A stretch of DNA of 64,000 nt. Source: Diphasiastrum complanatum (lineage: Eukaryota; Streptophyta; Lycopodiopsida; Lycopodiales; Lycopodiaceae). Position 1 is the stretch's first letter. Each line of letters starts with the position of its first letter. Below, piece after piece: positions 39,131 to 50,991 of this stretch. The position numbers were made by a program, and so were the translations under genes. The notes below the pieces were generated by a model that did no database searches, had not been told where the DNA came from, and saw nothing but the letters and a program-made list of their open reading frames with translations. The stretch lies in NCBI GenBank assembly GCA_029204225.1, contig CM055110.1, forward strand, positions 33,923,174-33,987,173. Reading direction: 5' to 3'.

Positions 39131-40075
39131 CATTGAACGAGTAAAACGCCTGAGATCTGAGTGCAAACTTGAGTTGATTAATGAAAATGTCATGATTATG
39201 TGGTTTTTGTCAGGTCTACCTAAAAGGATCAAACGTGAGCTGAAACGCCATAATGAGTACTCAATTTTGCAAAACACTATGGATGATGCAATTCAAGAGG
39301 AGGATGAAGATTTAGATGATGAGCCAAATATCAGTATGTTTCCTTATACAGTAGGGCAGACCACTATTGCATCAATGAATGTCAATGCTACTGCAGAGAT
39401 GATGCATCAAAGCATTGGAAGATTTCCATGGACAAGAGAACAAGGAACCTGAGAAGTTTGCAAAGACTTTTCCTACTAGAAAAAACGTCCCATGTTCTAT
39501 TTGTACAGGAAATTACAGTGTGAATGAGTGTCCTTAATTGAAAAAACAAATGGAAATCAGTATATGCCATTTGTGTAATTCGCCTGATCATGAGACTGCT
39601 TTTTGCAACTTCAATCCTTGGATTATTCAGCAACGGTATGCCCAGATGGGATATCAAGAACTACATTATTGAGGAAATCCAGCAGCAAGACCTTGTCAAT
39701 CTGCTCTTGGACCCCGGGACAATTAGCCTTACCTGCCCCACCAAAGCACCCCGCTCCTCCTGCCAATTTGATGGAACTCATAACCTTACAGAGGTACCGA
39801 ACAAAGGAATTATCGTAATGATTTTGAAGGTGGATCCTCAAAACAATATGCTATTTATGTTGTTGTGCAACAATAAGCATCTAGAAACTGGACCAGAGCA
39901 CCACTTGGATGCTTTGCATGTGGAGAAAATCACAGAGTTGCAAAATGTCCCAACAAAGGCAAATTTGTACCATTCTATCGTGACTGTGGTTATGGGCATT
40001 GCTATAAGAAATGTCCAGCAAGACTGAAGCCACCACCGGTTATAGCTCCTGTAAATTTGATAGCAATCAAGCAAA
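39131..40075 (+). pseudogene. Gypsy-type gag with several zinc knuckles
   Basis: A gag end region (YIERVKRLRSE, MWFLSGLPKRIKRELKRHNE) is followed by an acidic linker and a series of CCHC-like motifs: CSICTGNYSVNEC (39492-39530), CHLCNSPDHETAFC (about 39565-39607), CFACGENHRVAKC (about 39910-39950) and a degenerate YGHCYKKC. Stops and frameshifts separate them. It is joined to integrase C-terminal sequence at about 40200, so protease, RT and the integrase core are deleted. Confidence 0.65.
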
Positions 40076-40199
40076 GACCAGAAGTTTATACTCTTTCAAC
40101 TTGTTTATGGTCAAGATGTTGTCATGTCGATTGAATTTTTAATACCATCTTTACACATAGCAACAACAGAGCGGTTAAATGATGAAAAGTCTTTACAAC

Positions 40200-40499
40200 T
40201 ATGTCATGAAGCTTTGCACAAATTAAGTAAAACAAGATTGATGGCAGTTCATGCGTTAGTAGCAGAGAAAGCCCACCGTAAGGCATGACATGATCGTCGA
40301 TTACACAAAAAGGACCTTAAAGAAGGAGATCTAGCACTGATGTACAAAACCAAGCTGATCAAGGAGAAATTGAAGTTTATCGATGAAGGCCCGTATAGAG
40401 TGAAGGAAATCCTGAACTATGGAACAATGATTCTTGAATACTTGGATGGAAAACATTTTGATACTCCCGTGAATGGCAACCGATTATGCAAGTTTTGAC
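40200..40499 (+). pseudogene. Gypsy integrase C-terminal fragment
   Basis: The plus-strand frame shows HDRRLHKKDLKEGDLALMY, IDEGPYRVKEILNYG and NGNRLCKF, the usual C-terminal end of gypsy integrase. A TGA and a terminal TGA interrupt it. It is followed by a long A/T-rich tail. Confidence 0.75.
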
Positions 40500-41806
40500 A
40501 GCCTGCTCTGCCAGTTCAGCCAGCATGATCCAAATGATTTTTTATTTTTATTTGTTTTTCAATTTCTTGTTTTCACTACTTAATTGTTGATTTCTTTTGA
40601 GAAAGATAGTATGAAAAAAAAAACACAGAAAAAAAAGAAAAAAATATGAGAAAACACTGATGAGCAAAAGTAAAAAATGTCATCAGATCATAAAGTAGTC
40701 AGATCTTTATGGGAAAATGACTTGGAAAATTACATTTTTGGTCATTTTTTGCACAAACTGTCTCAGAATTGTTTGCCGAGTTTTCAGAAGTAAGATCCAC
40801 CTCAACTATACCCCTACTGAGTTGGTCGTTCTTTTTACCAATTGGTACCTGTTTGGAGTTAGGCAAATGATCACCAATATGCCATTTTGAGAACCTTCGT
40901 CGAGCACCTTACTCTCCTCAGAAACCTTTGTCGACATGCCAGATGGATTTAACATGGCTAAATTAGGTCGGCTATAGGTTCAACTCCTGAAAATTTGCAT
41001 TTATGACAGTACTTGGGCAAAGGATCCTCTTGGATGAAGGTTCATCCTTCACCAAACCTGGAAAATGTGTGCCAGAGAGGTTCAGAGTCTTAGAAACCTT
41101 CGTTTAGATTTTTGCAGCCTATTTTCACAGTACTGAACAAGCCTGCAAATTTTGGTTCAGATTGGAATAGCCAAACTAGATTCTGTGTAATGGACCCTCC
41201 AAATTCACCTATAAGTTGGCGATCACATAGAGATTTGATTAGTTAGAAGTCAATAAAAAAAGATTAGGCCTTTTTTGCCGGACTTTTAATGTCGCAGGGC
41301 CTAAATGTCAAGTTAGTGAATAAAGTTGGGTTTCCCTTCAATTTGGATGGTTCCCACTCTTTTTTAGATTTGAATAATTAAGGAGGTAGAACCATCCAAT
41401 TTGGATGGTTCCCACTCTTTTTTAAATTTGAATAATTAGGGAGGTAGAAATGGGCCAATAGGATTCTGAAGTCAAGGCCCTTCTCTCTATTATAAAAAGA
41501 GACCAATTCAAGTTTGCTACACATGTACATATCTTCATTTCAATAAAGCATATTGGTTCTCGTGTAATGGATTTATGAATGTCCTTGCTCACTTTTCCTC
41601 CATCTCTCATATTTTATTTGTGTTTGCTAATTGTTGGATCTGAGTGTTATTGGGATTGCATGTTTTTATACTTTTTATGAGAGAGAAAGGGGGAGAGAGA
41701 AAGAGTAAGCTATCTTCATTGTGGATCTTAGTGTTAATGATTGTAGTGTTAATGCTTAGGGTTAATGGATGTTAGAGTGAATGTGGATCTTCCATTCGTG
41801 CTGAAA
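40500..41806. other. No gene; short tandem duplication at 41341-41455
   Basis: AT-rich sequence, probably the 3' part of the gypsy relic. ATTTGGATGGTTCCCACTC occurs at 41341 and 41399 (58-bp period). AATAAA lies near 41542. Confidence 0.5.
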
Positions 41807-42142
41807 TATGAAATATGCTTTTGCTCTCATGCAAGATGCAAATGATGATGCTTTTGTGATGTCTTCTTGTATGCTTGCTAATGGTGGAGATCTAGATCCT
41901 TGGTGTATTGGTAGTGGAGCAAGTTCACACATGACCTTTTACAAAGAGTACTTCACTTCTTTGTTGGCATATGGAGATGACAAGAGGGTGATCTACATGG
42001 CCAACCAATGATGGTGAGTGTGCAATCAAAGGGATTGGAAAAATTCCTATTTCTCTCTCTACAAATAAGAATGTTCATTTAAAGGATGTCTTGTCTATTC
42101 CATCTATTACCAAGAATTTGCTTAGTGTGAGTCAAATGCTAA
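41807..42142 (+). pseudogene. Copia protease fragment cut by gypsy LTR
   Basis: The plus strand encodes DPWCIGSGASSHMTFYKEYF (DSGAS changed to GSGAS, active-site Asp lost) and, after a stop at about 42009, DVLSIPSITKNLLSVSQML. These are the protease and pre-integrase parts of copia. It ends exactly where the gypsy LTR starts (42143), so that element inserted into it. Confidence 0.82.
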
Positions 42143-42936
42143 TGTTGGAAGTATTTCTAGTTTACGCAATGGCTAGATCTACTTATGGGTGTAGTATAGG
42201 GATGTAGAGATTCGTCCACTTTTTAAGTTTCTACAACAAGCTTCAACAGAATACGGAAAGAATCAACAGGAATGAGAACACTAAGGCTTACCCAACTAGT
42301 GCCCATAACAGATAAGCTAATTAATGACAACAATAAAATTCCTTGCTAAGGAAAATCCAACTAGCAAGATTACTAAATCCTACGTAACACCCAAAGGCAG
42401 ATAATAAAAATTGCGCCTAAACTAAGCAATAAACACTTAAAACCATGCCACAATTAAAGGCCAATGAAAGGAGGCAAGAGGAGGCCCGAGCACCTTCCCT
42501 CAAGCTATGCACCTTCCAATGGGAACACAATGAAATGCAAGATAATCACAATAGTAATTTTGCCTTAATCACAAAGTGTTGTTTACAATGCAAATACCTC
42601 TCCTTTTATGGCAAGGAGGGTCTTCCATAAGTGTCTACTAACTTATGGGACTAATCTGTTTCTAGAACTTCTAACTTAGGATTTAGAACTTCAAAGTTTC
42701 TTAACTTAGGAAAACTTAAAATAAAATATTTTTAATCTTAAGTTTCCTAAGTCTAAGTTCTAAATCTAAGTTTAAGCTATTTTATTATTATTTAAGCTTC
42801 TACTCATGGGCTTACAAAACACATGCCATGGTTGAAGTTTATTGACAGATACTCATACGTGGACTTACAAAACACATGCCACATAGTTTTCTTTCTTTCT
42901 TTTTTTATTTTCTCTGTGTTAGCACAGTTGCTAACA
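42143..42936 (-). repeat. 3' LTR of gypsy with post-pol gene
   Basis: 794 bp with ends TGTTGGAAGT...TTGCTAACA on the plus strand (TG...CA). The minus-strand start TGTTAGCAAC follows a polypurine tract at 42937-42955 (AATAAGGAGGGGGATAA), which sets the orientation. Confidence 0.78.
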
Positions 42937-42955
42937 TTATCCCCCTCCTTATTGA
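42937..42955 (-). other. Polypurine tract
   Basis: Minus-strand AAGGAGGGGGATAA directly before the LTR start TGTTAG. Confidence 0.72.
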
Positions 42956-43122
42956 ATTGGTGGTCCCACACCAATCAACGCCTTTTTGTCAGGGATCTTT
43001 TGTGCTTCTTGGAGGCGAGACTGTTGCTGTTGGGAGTGGTAGATTGTCCTGTCGATGTCCTCCATCATTTCCCACCGTAATTTGTTCAGGAAGGGCATGT
43101 GTTTGTGATAATGGAGCATACC

Positions 43123-45947
43123 CTAGAGAAAGTGATGGGTTTTCCATAGCTCCAGCATATCAACGTGCAGGGCGGAAGTGAGTGCAGCGTGATAATAGAG
43201 CCTTGCAACGTTGATATGGTCGTCTTGCGTTCGCAAGGGTTTATTGATATCAAGGGCGATTGGGGGTAACCCTCGATCCCAAAAACCTTTGAGTTCTGCC
43301 AGAAATGCCACTAGGCTGCAATTATTTGAGCTTAGGCCAAAAGATTCTGTTCTTGACCTTGGTGGCTAAAAAATGGTTCTCGCCTCACTACTGGATAGTA
43401 ATAAGGATTTGTGCACATGTAGGAGGGAGCTTCGATATACCGTGCCATTGAGGTCTTACTTTGGAGGAAGAGCTGATGACGCCAGAGAGGTTGTGGATCC
43501 AGGAGTTTGATTACTTCTTTATGTGTTTTACTCTGGTCCAAATCTGGCAGTATGTAGCCACCTCGTTCTTTTGTTGTTGAATATTTCCTAGCAAACTCCT
43601 GAGAGGCGCGCAAATCCTTGTTCGGTTCTAGGGACGTGATTCTGTGCCGAATAATTGGGGCTTCAGAGGCAACCTCGTGTTGAATTTGGGGATCGGGTTC
43701 AGGAGAGAGAGAGAGGTGAGGGGTTAGCTTCAGCAATTCTTTGTGACTCAGGAGAAAATTGTTGTGGAATGGAATGGGGGTTAGCGGTGTCGAGAGGGTT
43801 AGAAGCGGTGGAAGGAAAAAGATAATGTTGGGAATTGGTACCCCTAGAGCCTGACGGATTGGTTGGTGTTTGAGCTCCTTGCCCTAGGGGTTGGCCTTGA
43901 AATGCAGAGCCTTGAGTTGCAGGAGGAGGCTGTTGGAATCCTCCTCCATCTCCACCATCTGGTCTATCAAAGTGGTGTCCCAAATCATGGAATTGGGCGT
44001 GCTCTGCATGAACCGACGGTGTCGACTGGACAGCGGCCTTTAAGCGTTCTTCCAAGGTGGCTATGTGCTGGTTTAAGGCCTCGACGGAAGCAATGTATGA
44101 TTGTTGTAATTTTGAGTGCTGCTCCGTCGTGGCTTTCAACTTTTGGGCCAGCGTTTGATAGGCCACCACTGGAATGGCAGTTCCCTCAAAAATAGCTGGT
44201 GGTGCGAAGTCGTTGAAGTCCACCATTTCCAACTGTTCCTTCATAGCGGAACATGCTGCTTGTGAATCTGCTATAGCCTCATCCTTTTCGGCTTTGAGGG
44301 TATCGATGGTTTGCTGCATATTGGATACCTTCAGTTGGAGCTGGTTCTGGAGGTGGAGTAGCATCTGCTGTTGTTGTTGATTGTAATTCATGAGGTTCTG
44401 GATCTGCAGCTGTTGTTGTTTGTTTTCCTCCTCCAGCCTTGCTTTTTCTTTCTGAAGGTCCGCCATAGCACCATCGTCGAATTGCCGCATAGTATATTGC
44501 CCCCCTAGGGTGCCGAATAGATTGTATTGGAGTTCATTCACCAACCATACCGTTTTTTGGGCTGCAAGAGGTAACTGCTCCCAAGGACCAATGTCAGGGA
44601 GGGTGCGTGTGTAGTTAGGATACGACATTGGGTTAAATGGTAGAAAATCAGGAGCAGGGCTAGATGGAGGTGTATGAAAAGCAGGTGGAGGTGATTGTGG
44701 ATTGAGAGGTACAAGAGGTGGGGAGATACTACATGGCGGAGATGTTTGGATTGGGTTAGTGGTGATAGTGGTTGATGGTAGTGCACTTAGTAATTTAATG
44801 CAAAATCATCTACGTTGACTATGGAAGTGAAGCCTATGATGAGAGTTAGTGAGGGTGTGGAGGTGGCAGTAAATGGTGGGGGTGGTGGTGGGAGTGTGAG
44901 AGCAAGTGATGGAGAGAATATTGCTTGTGTGGACGGAATCATGCCCATAGGATTAGAGACGGAAGTGTCTGCCATCCCGGAGCTGCCTGCTGCTACCGCT
45001 ACTGCTTGTCTGCGTTGCTGGGCCTGGTGAAGTAAGGTCGTCTGCTGCTCTAAGACCTTTTTTGGAACCTAAGATGGTTTAAGGCTCCCTCTGGATTCAG
45101 CATATTCCACCCCGATGTCACTTGATAGAATGTCATGAGGGACATCGGCTTCTGTGATGATCGTCTTCCCTTTCTGCTTCTTAGTAGGTGGGGCTGGTGA
45201 GACCGGTTCGGCTGTCGGTTGGGGGGTGGCGCATTTTTTTGTGGTGACATCTAGCTCCTTGATGGCGGCAGCCGCCTTAGACCCCAATTGTTTGGTGACC
45301 AACATGTGGAGGAGATACCCACATTTGGTAGTTGGTTTTTGGGCTTTCAGAGCTCTGCACAGCTTCTCTGCTACCTTCTCAGCCCACTTCTAGTTTTGAG
45401 TGGGATCGTCCATGGTGAGGGTCAAAGAAAAGAGGTCGCTCGGTGGTATGTGATCCATCTTGACGATATGCACTTCAACCATGGTGACGAGGATTTCTGA
45501 GGCGGCCCGTAGATGGGGATCCGTGATGAGGCGGATAGCGATTCCGTCATTGGTTTGGGCAATGGTTTTGTCATCCTCTATCAGAAACTTTGTGAATTAC
45601 TTGGCATCATAGCTGGTGCCCTTTCTATGGATTGTCTCTCCAAGATTAGGGAAGCCAATGCTTTGGAGATCCCCAGGAGAGACGTTGATAATGGTATAGC
45701 TGCCACTCTTGGATGTAATCCGGAAAGTTTGGAATTCATCCAAATAGGTGGAGTAGGCTGCTCGGATGAGGCTCTCGCTCTGCTGGTCCCAAAAAAGTGT
45801 CAGATCAAAGCCAAGGTTTGCGAGGATACCCTTGGCCAGGGTGAGCTGCTCAGCGTAATTCTTGATACAGATCATAAATAGATCCCATGAATAAGGACGA
45901 GGGAGTTTACGATGATGCAAGATGAGCGAGGAATCACGGGAAGCCAT
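43123..45947 (-). pseudogene. Large unidentified gene between gypsy integrase and 3' LTR
   Basis: About 940 codons on the minus strand, starting at ATG 45947 (MASRDSSLILHHRKLPRP). I recognise no family. The N-terminal 115 residues look globular (WDLFMICIKNYAEQ, NVSPGDLQSIGFPNLGE); a Lys/Pro/Thr-rich linker (PAPPTKKQKGK) and a Pro-rich stretch follow. After a frameshift near 44700 comes a long Gln/Leu coiled coil (44510-44230, 44120-44010), then a Gly/Pro/Gln-rich part and a C-terminal region ending HVDMLELWKTHHFL, stop near 43123. Breaks are few: in-frame TAA near 45597, two more stops before 45060, frameshifts near 44700, 43720 and 43320. A gag-like structural protein or an env-position product are both possible. 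Confidence 0.6.
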
Positions 45948-46056
45948 GATAGCAGTGATTTTAGATTGCTCTGAGAATTTTGAGAATTTTGAAAAATTTT
46001 GGCATGAACTCGAGAGCAGCAATCTAAAATGAACTCGTGGAGAGAAGGGTGGAGGA

Positions 46057-46066
46057 CTATATATAG
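46057..46066 (-). promoter_or_regulatory. TATA box upstream of the post-integrase gene
   Basis: CTATATATAG on the minus strand, 110 bases before the ATG at 45947, in the 645-bp gap after pol. It is followed by a pyrimidine-rich CCTCCACCCTTCTCTCCACG where transcription could start. Confidence 0.45.
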
Positions 46067-46592
46067 ACTTTTTTTTGGGCAGAAATTCGCAACTTCACTT
46101 AGAAATCGTCCTCAATGTCCACGATTTGGTAGTGATTTTATGCCAAAAGTGATCTTGTAAGTGAATTTTTATGCCAAAAGAGCAAAAAACGTCTGCAAGT
46201 GCAAAAATGTGTCTGATCAAAATTCGCAAAGATAGCAAAAAAAATTGTGAGGATCATTTTGAGCTCCAGCGAATTGTCTGCGAATTATGATAGTGGATAT
46301 CTGATGAAAAAACTATTTTTTTTCTATTTTTAAAATCTGTTGTCTCTGAGACAGAATTCGCGGAGGCCAAAAATAAATCGTGCACTATAAAAAAGGGGTT
46401 AGGCGAATTCTATTTGAGATGTTGTGAAAAAATTTCTTCTGAAACTAGTGACTTTTGTGGTTTTCTCAGAGAAGACTATTGGTATACCAGATCTGATAGT
46501 ATCTTGATGGTTTGAACAAGAAAGCATAGCAAAAATGTTGTCGAAATGGCATGCAAGCAATAAAAAAGAAAGAAAAAATAGTAAGAAAAAAA

Positions 46593-47400
46593 ACAACTAA
46601 TATATATCAAGATAAAAACAGGGTTCATTGTACTTACTCAGTCGGCTCCCATTGACCACAGTGTCGAGGATATCGTCTTGAAGGATTTGGAGTTGTACAT
46701 ATTCAGAGGAAAAGATTTTTTTAATGACTAAGTTCCTTGGCCAAAAAATTTTAGTTTGCCTTTGAAGGCTTTAGCCTGGTATAGCAGGACCTTATCTCCA
46801 ACCTGGAAGTCTCTAAGTTCCAATGATCGATTATGCCATGCTTTTTGTCATCGTTCGTGGACTTGTTGAGCATGGATGCTGATCCGTCGTGTTTCACAGA
46901 TTTGCTCCAGATGGAATAACTTGTTTGCTAGATTTTGATGAGTATCAAGCTCAAGGTTATAGGCTACTCGAAGGGAGGGGATATGGAATTCCACAGGCAT
47001 AATGGCTTCTTGGCCATATGTGAGCTAGAAAGGGGTTAAGCTTGTAGCTCGCTTCGGGGTGGTGCGATAAGCCCAGAGAGCAGCATGGAGTATGAGTTCC
47101 CAATCAGATCGGCTGGATTCGACAGTTTTGGTGAGAATTCCACATAGGATTTTATTGGTGGATTCTGCCTGGCCATTACAGCGTGGATAGTATGGGGAAC
47201 TTTTGCGATGTACCACAAAAGATTGGGAAAGAAGATCTGCTATGATAGAGTTAAGGAAATGTGTACCCCTATCACTAATAAGCTCTAGAGGACATCCGAA
47301 ATGCACTATAACCTGTTCATAGAGAAATTTGACGGTAGAACAAGTGTCAGCATTGCGAACAACTCTTGTTTCAGCCCATTTGTGCAATAGTTCGTAGCTA
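46593..47400 (-). pseudogene. Ty3/gypsy integrase, C-terminal two thirds
   Basis: The minus strand gives VVRNADTCSTVKFLYEQVIV, FGCPLELISDRGTHF (second Asp), YPRCNGQAESTNK (catalytic Glu) and LHAALWAYRTTPKRAT. The C-terminal part follows with QAKAFKGKLKFFGQG and, after a frameshift near 46715, LDTVVNGSRLSKYNEP ending at a TAG near 46593. The sequence resembles Athila/Tat-type integrases without a chromodomain. The 5' part of pol is missing beyond 47400. Confidence 0.85.
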
Positions 47401-47475
47401 CTATGATGTAAAGAGATTGTGTGTGTCGAGCAATCCTAGCCTGAATTGTAGTAGCCATATTGTATCTAATGAATC

Positions 47476-47890
47476 GGCTCTAATACCATGCCTAAATTTG
47501 TCTGATCTACTAGGGTGCGTGCACCTATTCTTCGGCAGAAGTGTGCTACACATTGCATTATATTATGAGACCTAGTTATGCATCTATCAATTACAGGCAG
47601 TGGAACAATCAATCCCAAGTAATAGATGCAACACATGGATCAATGATGGAAGAATAGAAAGCTCTTTTGTATTTTTTCTTTGCTTACCAGAGTGCGTTGG
47701 CAAAGTCTTGCCTGTTGGTGACCTGACGCTCCTCTTACAAAATCTATATTCTGCTACTTGCAGATGGCTTCATGTAACCATTGCACTAGCATGTTTTTCT
47801 ATATTTATCCGGTCTATATTTATTGCTACTTGCAGATGGCTTCATGTAACCATTGCACTAGCATGTTTTTCTATATTTATCCGATCTTCT
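47476..47890 (-). repeat. Possible LTR with primer site; 72-bp tandem repeat
   Basis: GGCTCTAATACCA at about 47478-47490 is the complement of a TGGTATTAGAGCC primer site, followed by TGCCTAAATTTG as a possible LTR start. It does not match the LTR at 42143, so it belongs to another element. Inside, TGCTACTTGCAGATGGCTTC is repeated at 47752 and 47824. No outer end was fixed. Confidence 0.4.
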
Positions 47891-48089
47891 AAGATGTGGT
47901 GATTGCACATATATTACACATAGATTGAAAATCAAGATCTATTCTATAAATCTAAGGCAAGAGCACTTTCTACCAAGCATAAATCATCAAGACAAGTACA
48001 TTCACACGTGTGGAGACTTTGTACAACTGAAAACTAAGTGTGAAAATGCCTTCCACTCAGGTAGAGAGAGAAGTCATCCAAAAATACCA

Positions 48090-48311
48090 CGAGAAACTTC
48101 TCTAGATATGGACGAAGAATATTGTTCATCATCTGTTGGAAGGTTGCCGGGGCATTAGTTAGACCAAAGGGTAAAACTAAAAATTCATAATGGCCATACC
48201 TAGAACGGAAAGCAGCTTTGGAAACATACCCCTTGTGTATTCTGATTTGATGGTATCTCGACCTAAGGTCTAATTTGGTGAAATACTTTGCACCATTCAA
48301 TCGGTCCATTA
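48090..48311 (-). pseudogene. Gypsy RT fragment fused in frame to copia
   Basis: The minus-strand frame reads AKYFTKLDLRSRYHQIRI, FRSRYGHYEFLVLPFGLTNA, PATFQQMMNNILRPYLEKF and VVFLDDFSLY, core gypsy RT motifs with the active-site Asp pair. It is joined upstream without a stop to copia protease sequence (DNGL then MDRLNG). Confidence 0.85.
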
Positions 48312-49559
48312 AGCCATTATCAAGCAATTGGCCAACACTAATAAGATTCTTAGTAAGCTTAGGCACATAAAGAACTTTAGAGAGAGAAAGAAATTTAGAG
48401 TATGCAAGCTTCAAGGGAATGTTCCCTATGCCTTCAATAGGACATTCAAAATCATTTGAAGTGTATATTGATTTCTTGACTCCATCATAAGGTGCAATAG
48501 AAGAGAAAGAGTCCTTGGAGCTACACATATGTGAAGACGCTCCACTATCAATATACCATAGGTCGTCCTTCTTGAAAGGAGTAGATGAGAAACTAGAGAC
48601 CATAAGAGATCCCTCTCCTTCACTTGCAATAATGTCTTCCTTCTCATTGGTAATGTTGGCTTGCTTGAGTTGATTCTTCTTCTTGAAGCAATTGGTGGCA
48701 TAATGGCCTTTTTTGCCACAATAAAAGCACTTGATCTTCTTCTTCTTGATCTTGGATGATGAAGCATTAGAGGAATCATCTCCCTCCTCATCTTTGTCTT
48801 TGGATTTGACTTTGTCCTTGCTTGAGGATTGTTGATGTTGGTTCTTGCTCCTCCCTTTGTGCTTGTCCTTGGCAAAGAGAGCTTGCCATCATTATGAGTG
48901 AGAGAAAGCTTGTCCATCCTCAAGAGCTTGTACTCTAGTCTTGATTCTTCTGAAATTAGCACACTTTGGAGAGCCTCCAAACTTGGTAGCTCCTCCTTAA
49001 TGGCATAGGATTGGACAAGGTTATCAAATTCACTTCTCAAGCCATTGAGAATGACTTGGACTATCTCATTTTGATTGACGGAATCACCAATACAAGCAAG
49101 TTCTCTATGAATATCTTTTACTCTCAAAACATAACTAGATGCACTCTCATCACTCTTTTGGCTACTTTGAAAGATTTGATTCCTAAGAGTGAGAAGCCTA
49201 GAGGTATTCTTAGCCTCATAGATAGTCTTGAGACAATCCCAAGCTTCTTTGGTTGTTGTACAAGTACATATCTCCCTCAATATCTCATTAGAGACATTCA
49301 TCTTAATGTAGTGGAGAGCCATCCTAGCTCTCTTTTTGTATTTTTGAACCTCTTGAAGAAGTTGTGGTTCTTCTTCAAGGCCAAGAACTATGTCCATCAC
49401 GTCTTGAAGGATCAAGATGGACTCCATCCTCATTTTCCAAATTGAATAGTTTGAAGTGGACAATCTTTCACTTGGTTCCAACAAGGATGAACTCATTGAA
49501 GACATTTGAAGTGAAGAAAACTCAAATGATGAGCAATAAATGTTGCTGCACACTCTCAA
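48312..49559 (-). pseudogene. Copia gag and protease
   Basis: Same family as the nested copia. Gag starts near 49500 (MSSMSSSLLEPSERLSTSN), with NYSIWKMRMESILILQD, CTTTKEAWDCLKTIYEAK and the UBN2-type capsid region. After a frameshift near 48860, the zinc knuckle CFYCGKKGHYATNC (about 48690-48740) and the protease DLWYIDSGASSHM (about 48540-48575, active site intact) follow, then VLYVPKLTKNLISVGQLLDNG of the pre-integrase part. There it is replaced by gypsy RT; its own integrase and RT are absent. Confidence 0.88.
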
Positions 49560-50244
49560 TAGGATCCAATAATGGAGTACTATATCCTCCTATGAAAGAT
49601 CTTGCAACTATTTGTGAACTGATTCTCACTAGCTACACAAATCTCTCTAAAACAAGACCTATTTCACATCAAATGATGGAGTATGGGAAAAGTTAGGATC
49701 AAACACTCTTAGCACATGTGAAGTACACTAAGAAACCAAATTTGACTCAAATACAATGATATTGCATAAAACAAAATGGCTAAGATCTCAAAACAGTGCC
49801 TAGATCACATATAGATGAGATTGGTAAGCATTCAACTGTGATTTTGGATCAACCAAGCAATCTCTTGGACCAAACCAAATGTGTCCACCTAGGTCTAGGT
49901 GCCCTACCTAACCCTCTTCAAAAGCTTATAACTTTTGATTGGCTCAACCAAATGAAATGAAACTGATTGCATCAAAAACTAGACAAAAATAGCTTCAAAA
50001 TAAGCTATCAACCAAGATAAATGGATCAAGCATGAGAGAGAACTTTCAAACTGAAATTGGATGTTCCTCACACATGTCTGAGCACCTGATTCCGTACAGT
50101 ACCAGTTCAGACCCAATCAATGTCCTTTTGATCTCTTTTGATCCAAAATTGGACAAGATAGCTAGAAAAATGGATCTTGACAATTTCTGACTCAAGATTG
50201 ATGAATAGTTTTCACTTAAATGGATCAAAATGCATGGTAATCTT

Positions 50245-50262
50245 AGGTAGGCCTTGATACCA
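50245..50262 (-). other. Primer binding site
   Basis: The minus strand reads TGGTATCAAGGCCTACCT directly inside the LTR at 50263. Confidence 0.8.
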
Positions 50263-50927
50263 TGTAGATTTCACACATGTGGAGTGTCCACAACATGTAC
50301 TTGTGATCTCCTAAGGTGTGTAGATGCACCAAGATCAAGACTAGATTGAGATTTAAGATCTATCTCTGATTCTATGGCAAAAACACACTACTACATGCAT
50401 TCAATCACTTCCAACTCTCACTCACACGTGTGGGAAGTATCAAAAAATTATTCTAAGTAAAAACAAGCTGCTCTCCTTGAGTAGAGAGATAAAATCATCA
50501 TGAGCTCTCGAGTAGAGAGAGAAAGCTAGAAATCCAATAACACTCAAAATCCACACAATCTCCAAATCAATTAGATCCAAAATGAGGAGTACAATGACAC
50601 TAGTAGATCCATGAGCTACCACTATGCTTAACTATGATTGGACCACACTTTGTCACCTCTTAATCCTATTGGACCATTGATCCATGCACCTCTTAATTCT
50701 ATTGGACTATTTTCAAACAAACCTCAAATTCCTATTGGACCTCACATGGTTCCACCTCTAAATCCTATTGGACCTCTTAGAATTCATCAAAAAAAAGCAT
50801 CACACTTGTCTACACTCTATTTGGCACGAGTTTAGCCTCTTACTCTATTTTGGCTTAATAGTGGCATTACAAGTGGAAATGCATGATTTGTCATCTATGC
50901 CAAATTTGTTCCTATTAACATCCTACA
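50263..50927 (-). repeat. 5' LTR of copia
   Basis: 665 bp, TGTAGATTTC...CATCCTACA on the plus strand. The inner end is fixed by the primer site and the outer end by the CA. It carries three spaced near-repeats of AATCCTATTGGAC (50.66-50.78 kb). No 3' partner was found. Confidence 0.75.
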
Positions 50928-50991
50928 CCTAGATGCTTCATATAAAAAACATAAGACCCCTATATCTAACATAGATAATCTTTTTCAATTC

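Noticed and set aside
43863-45881. Plus-strand frames opposite the post-integrase gene
   Set aside because: They are antisense shadows; composition and coiled-coil heptads fit the minus strand.
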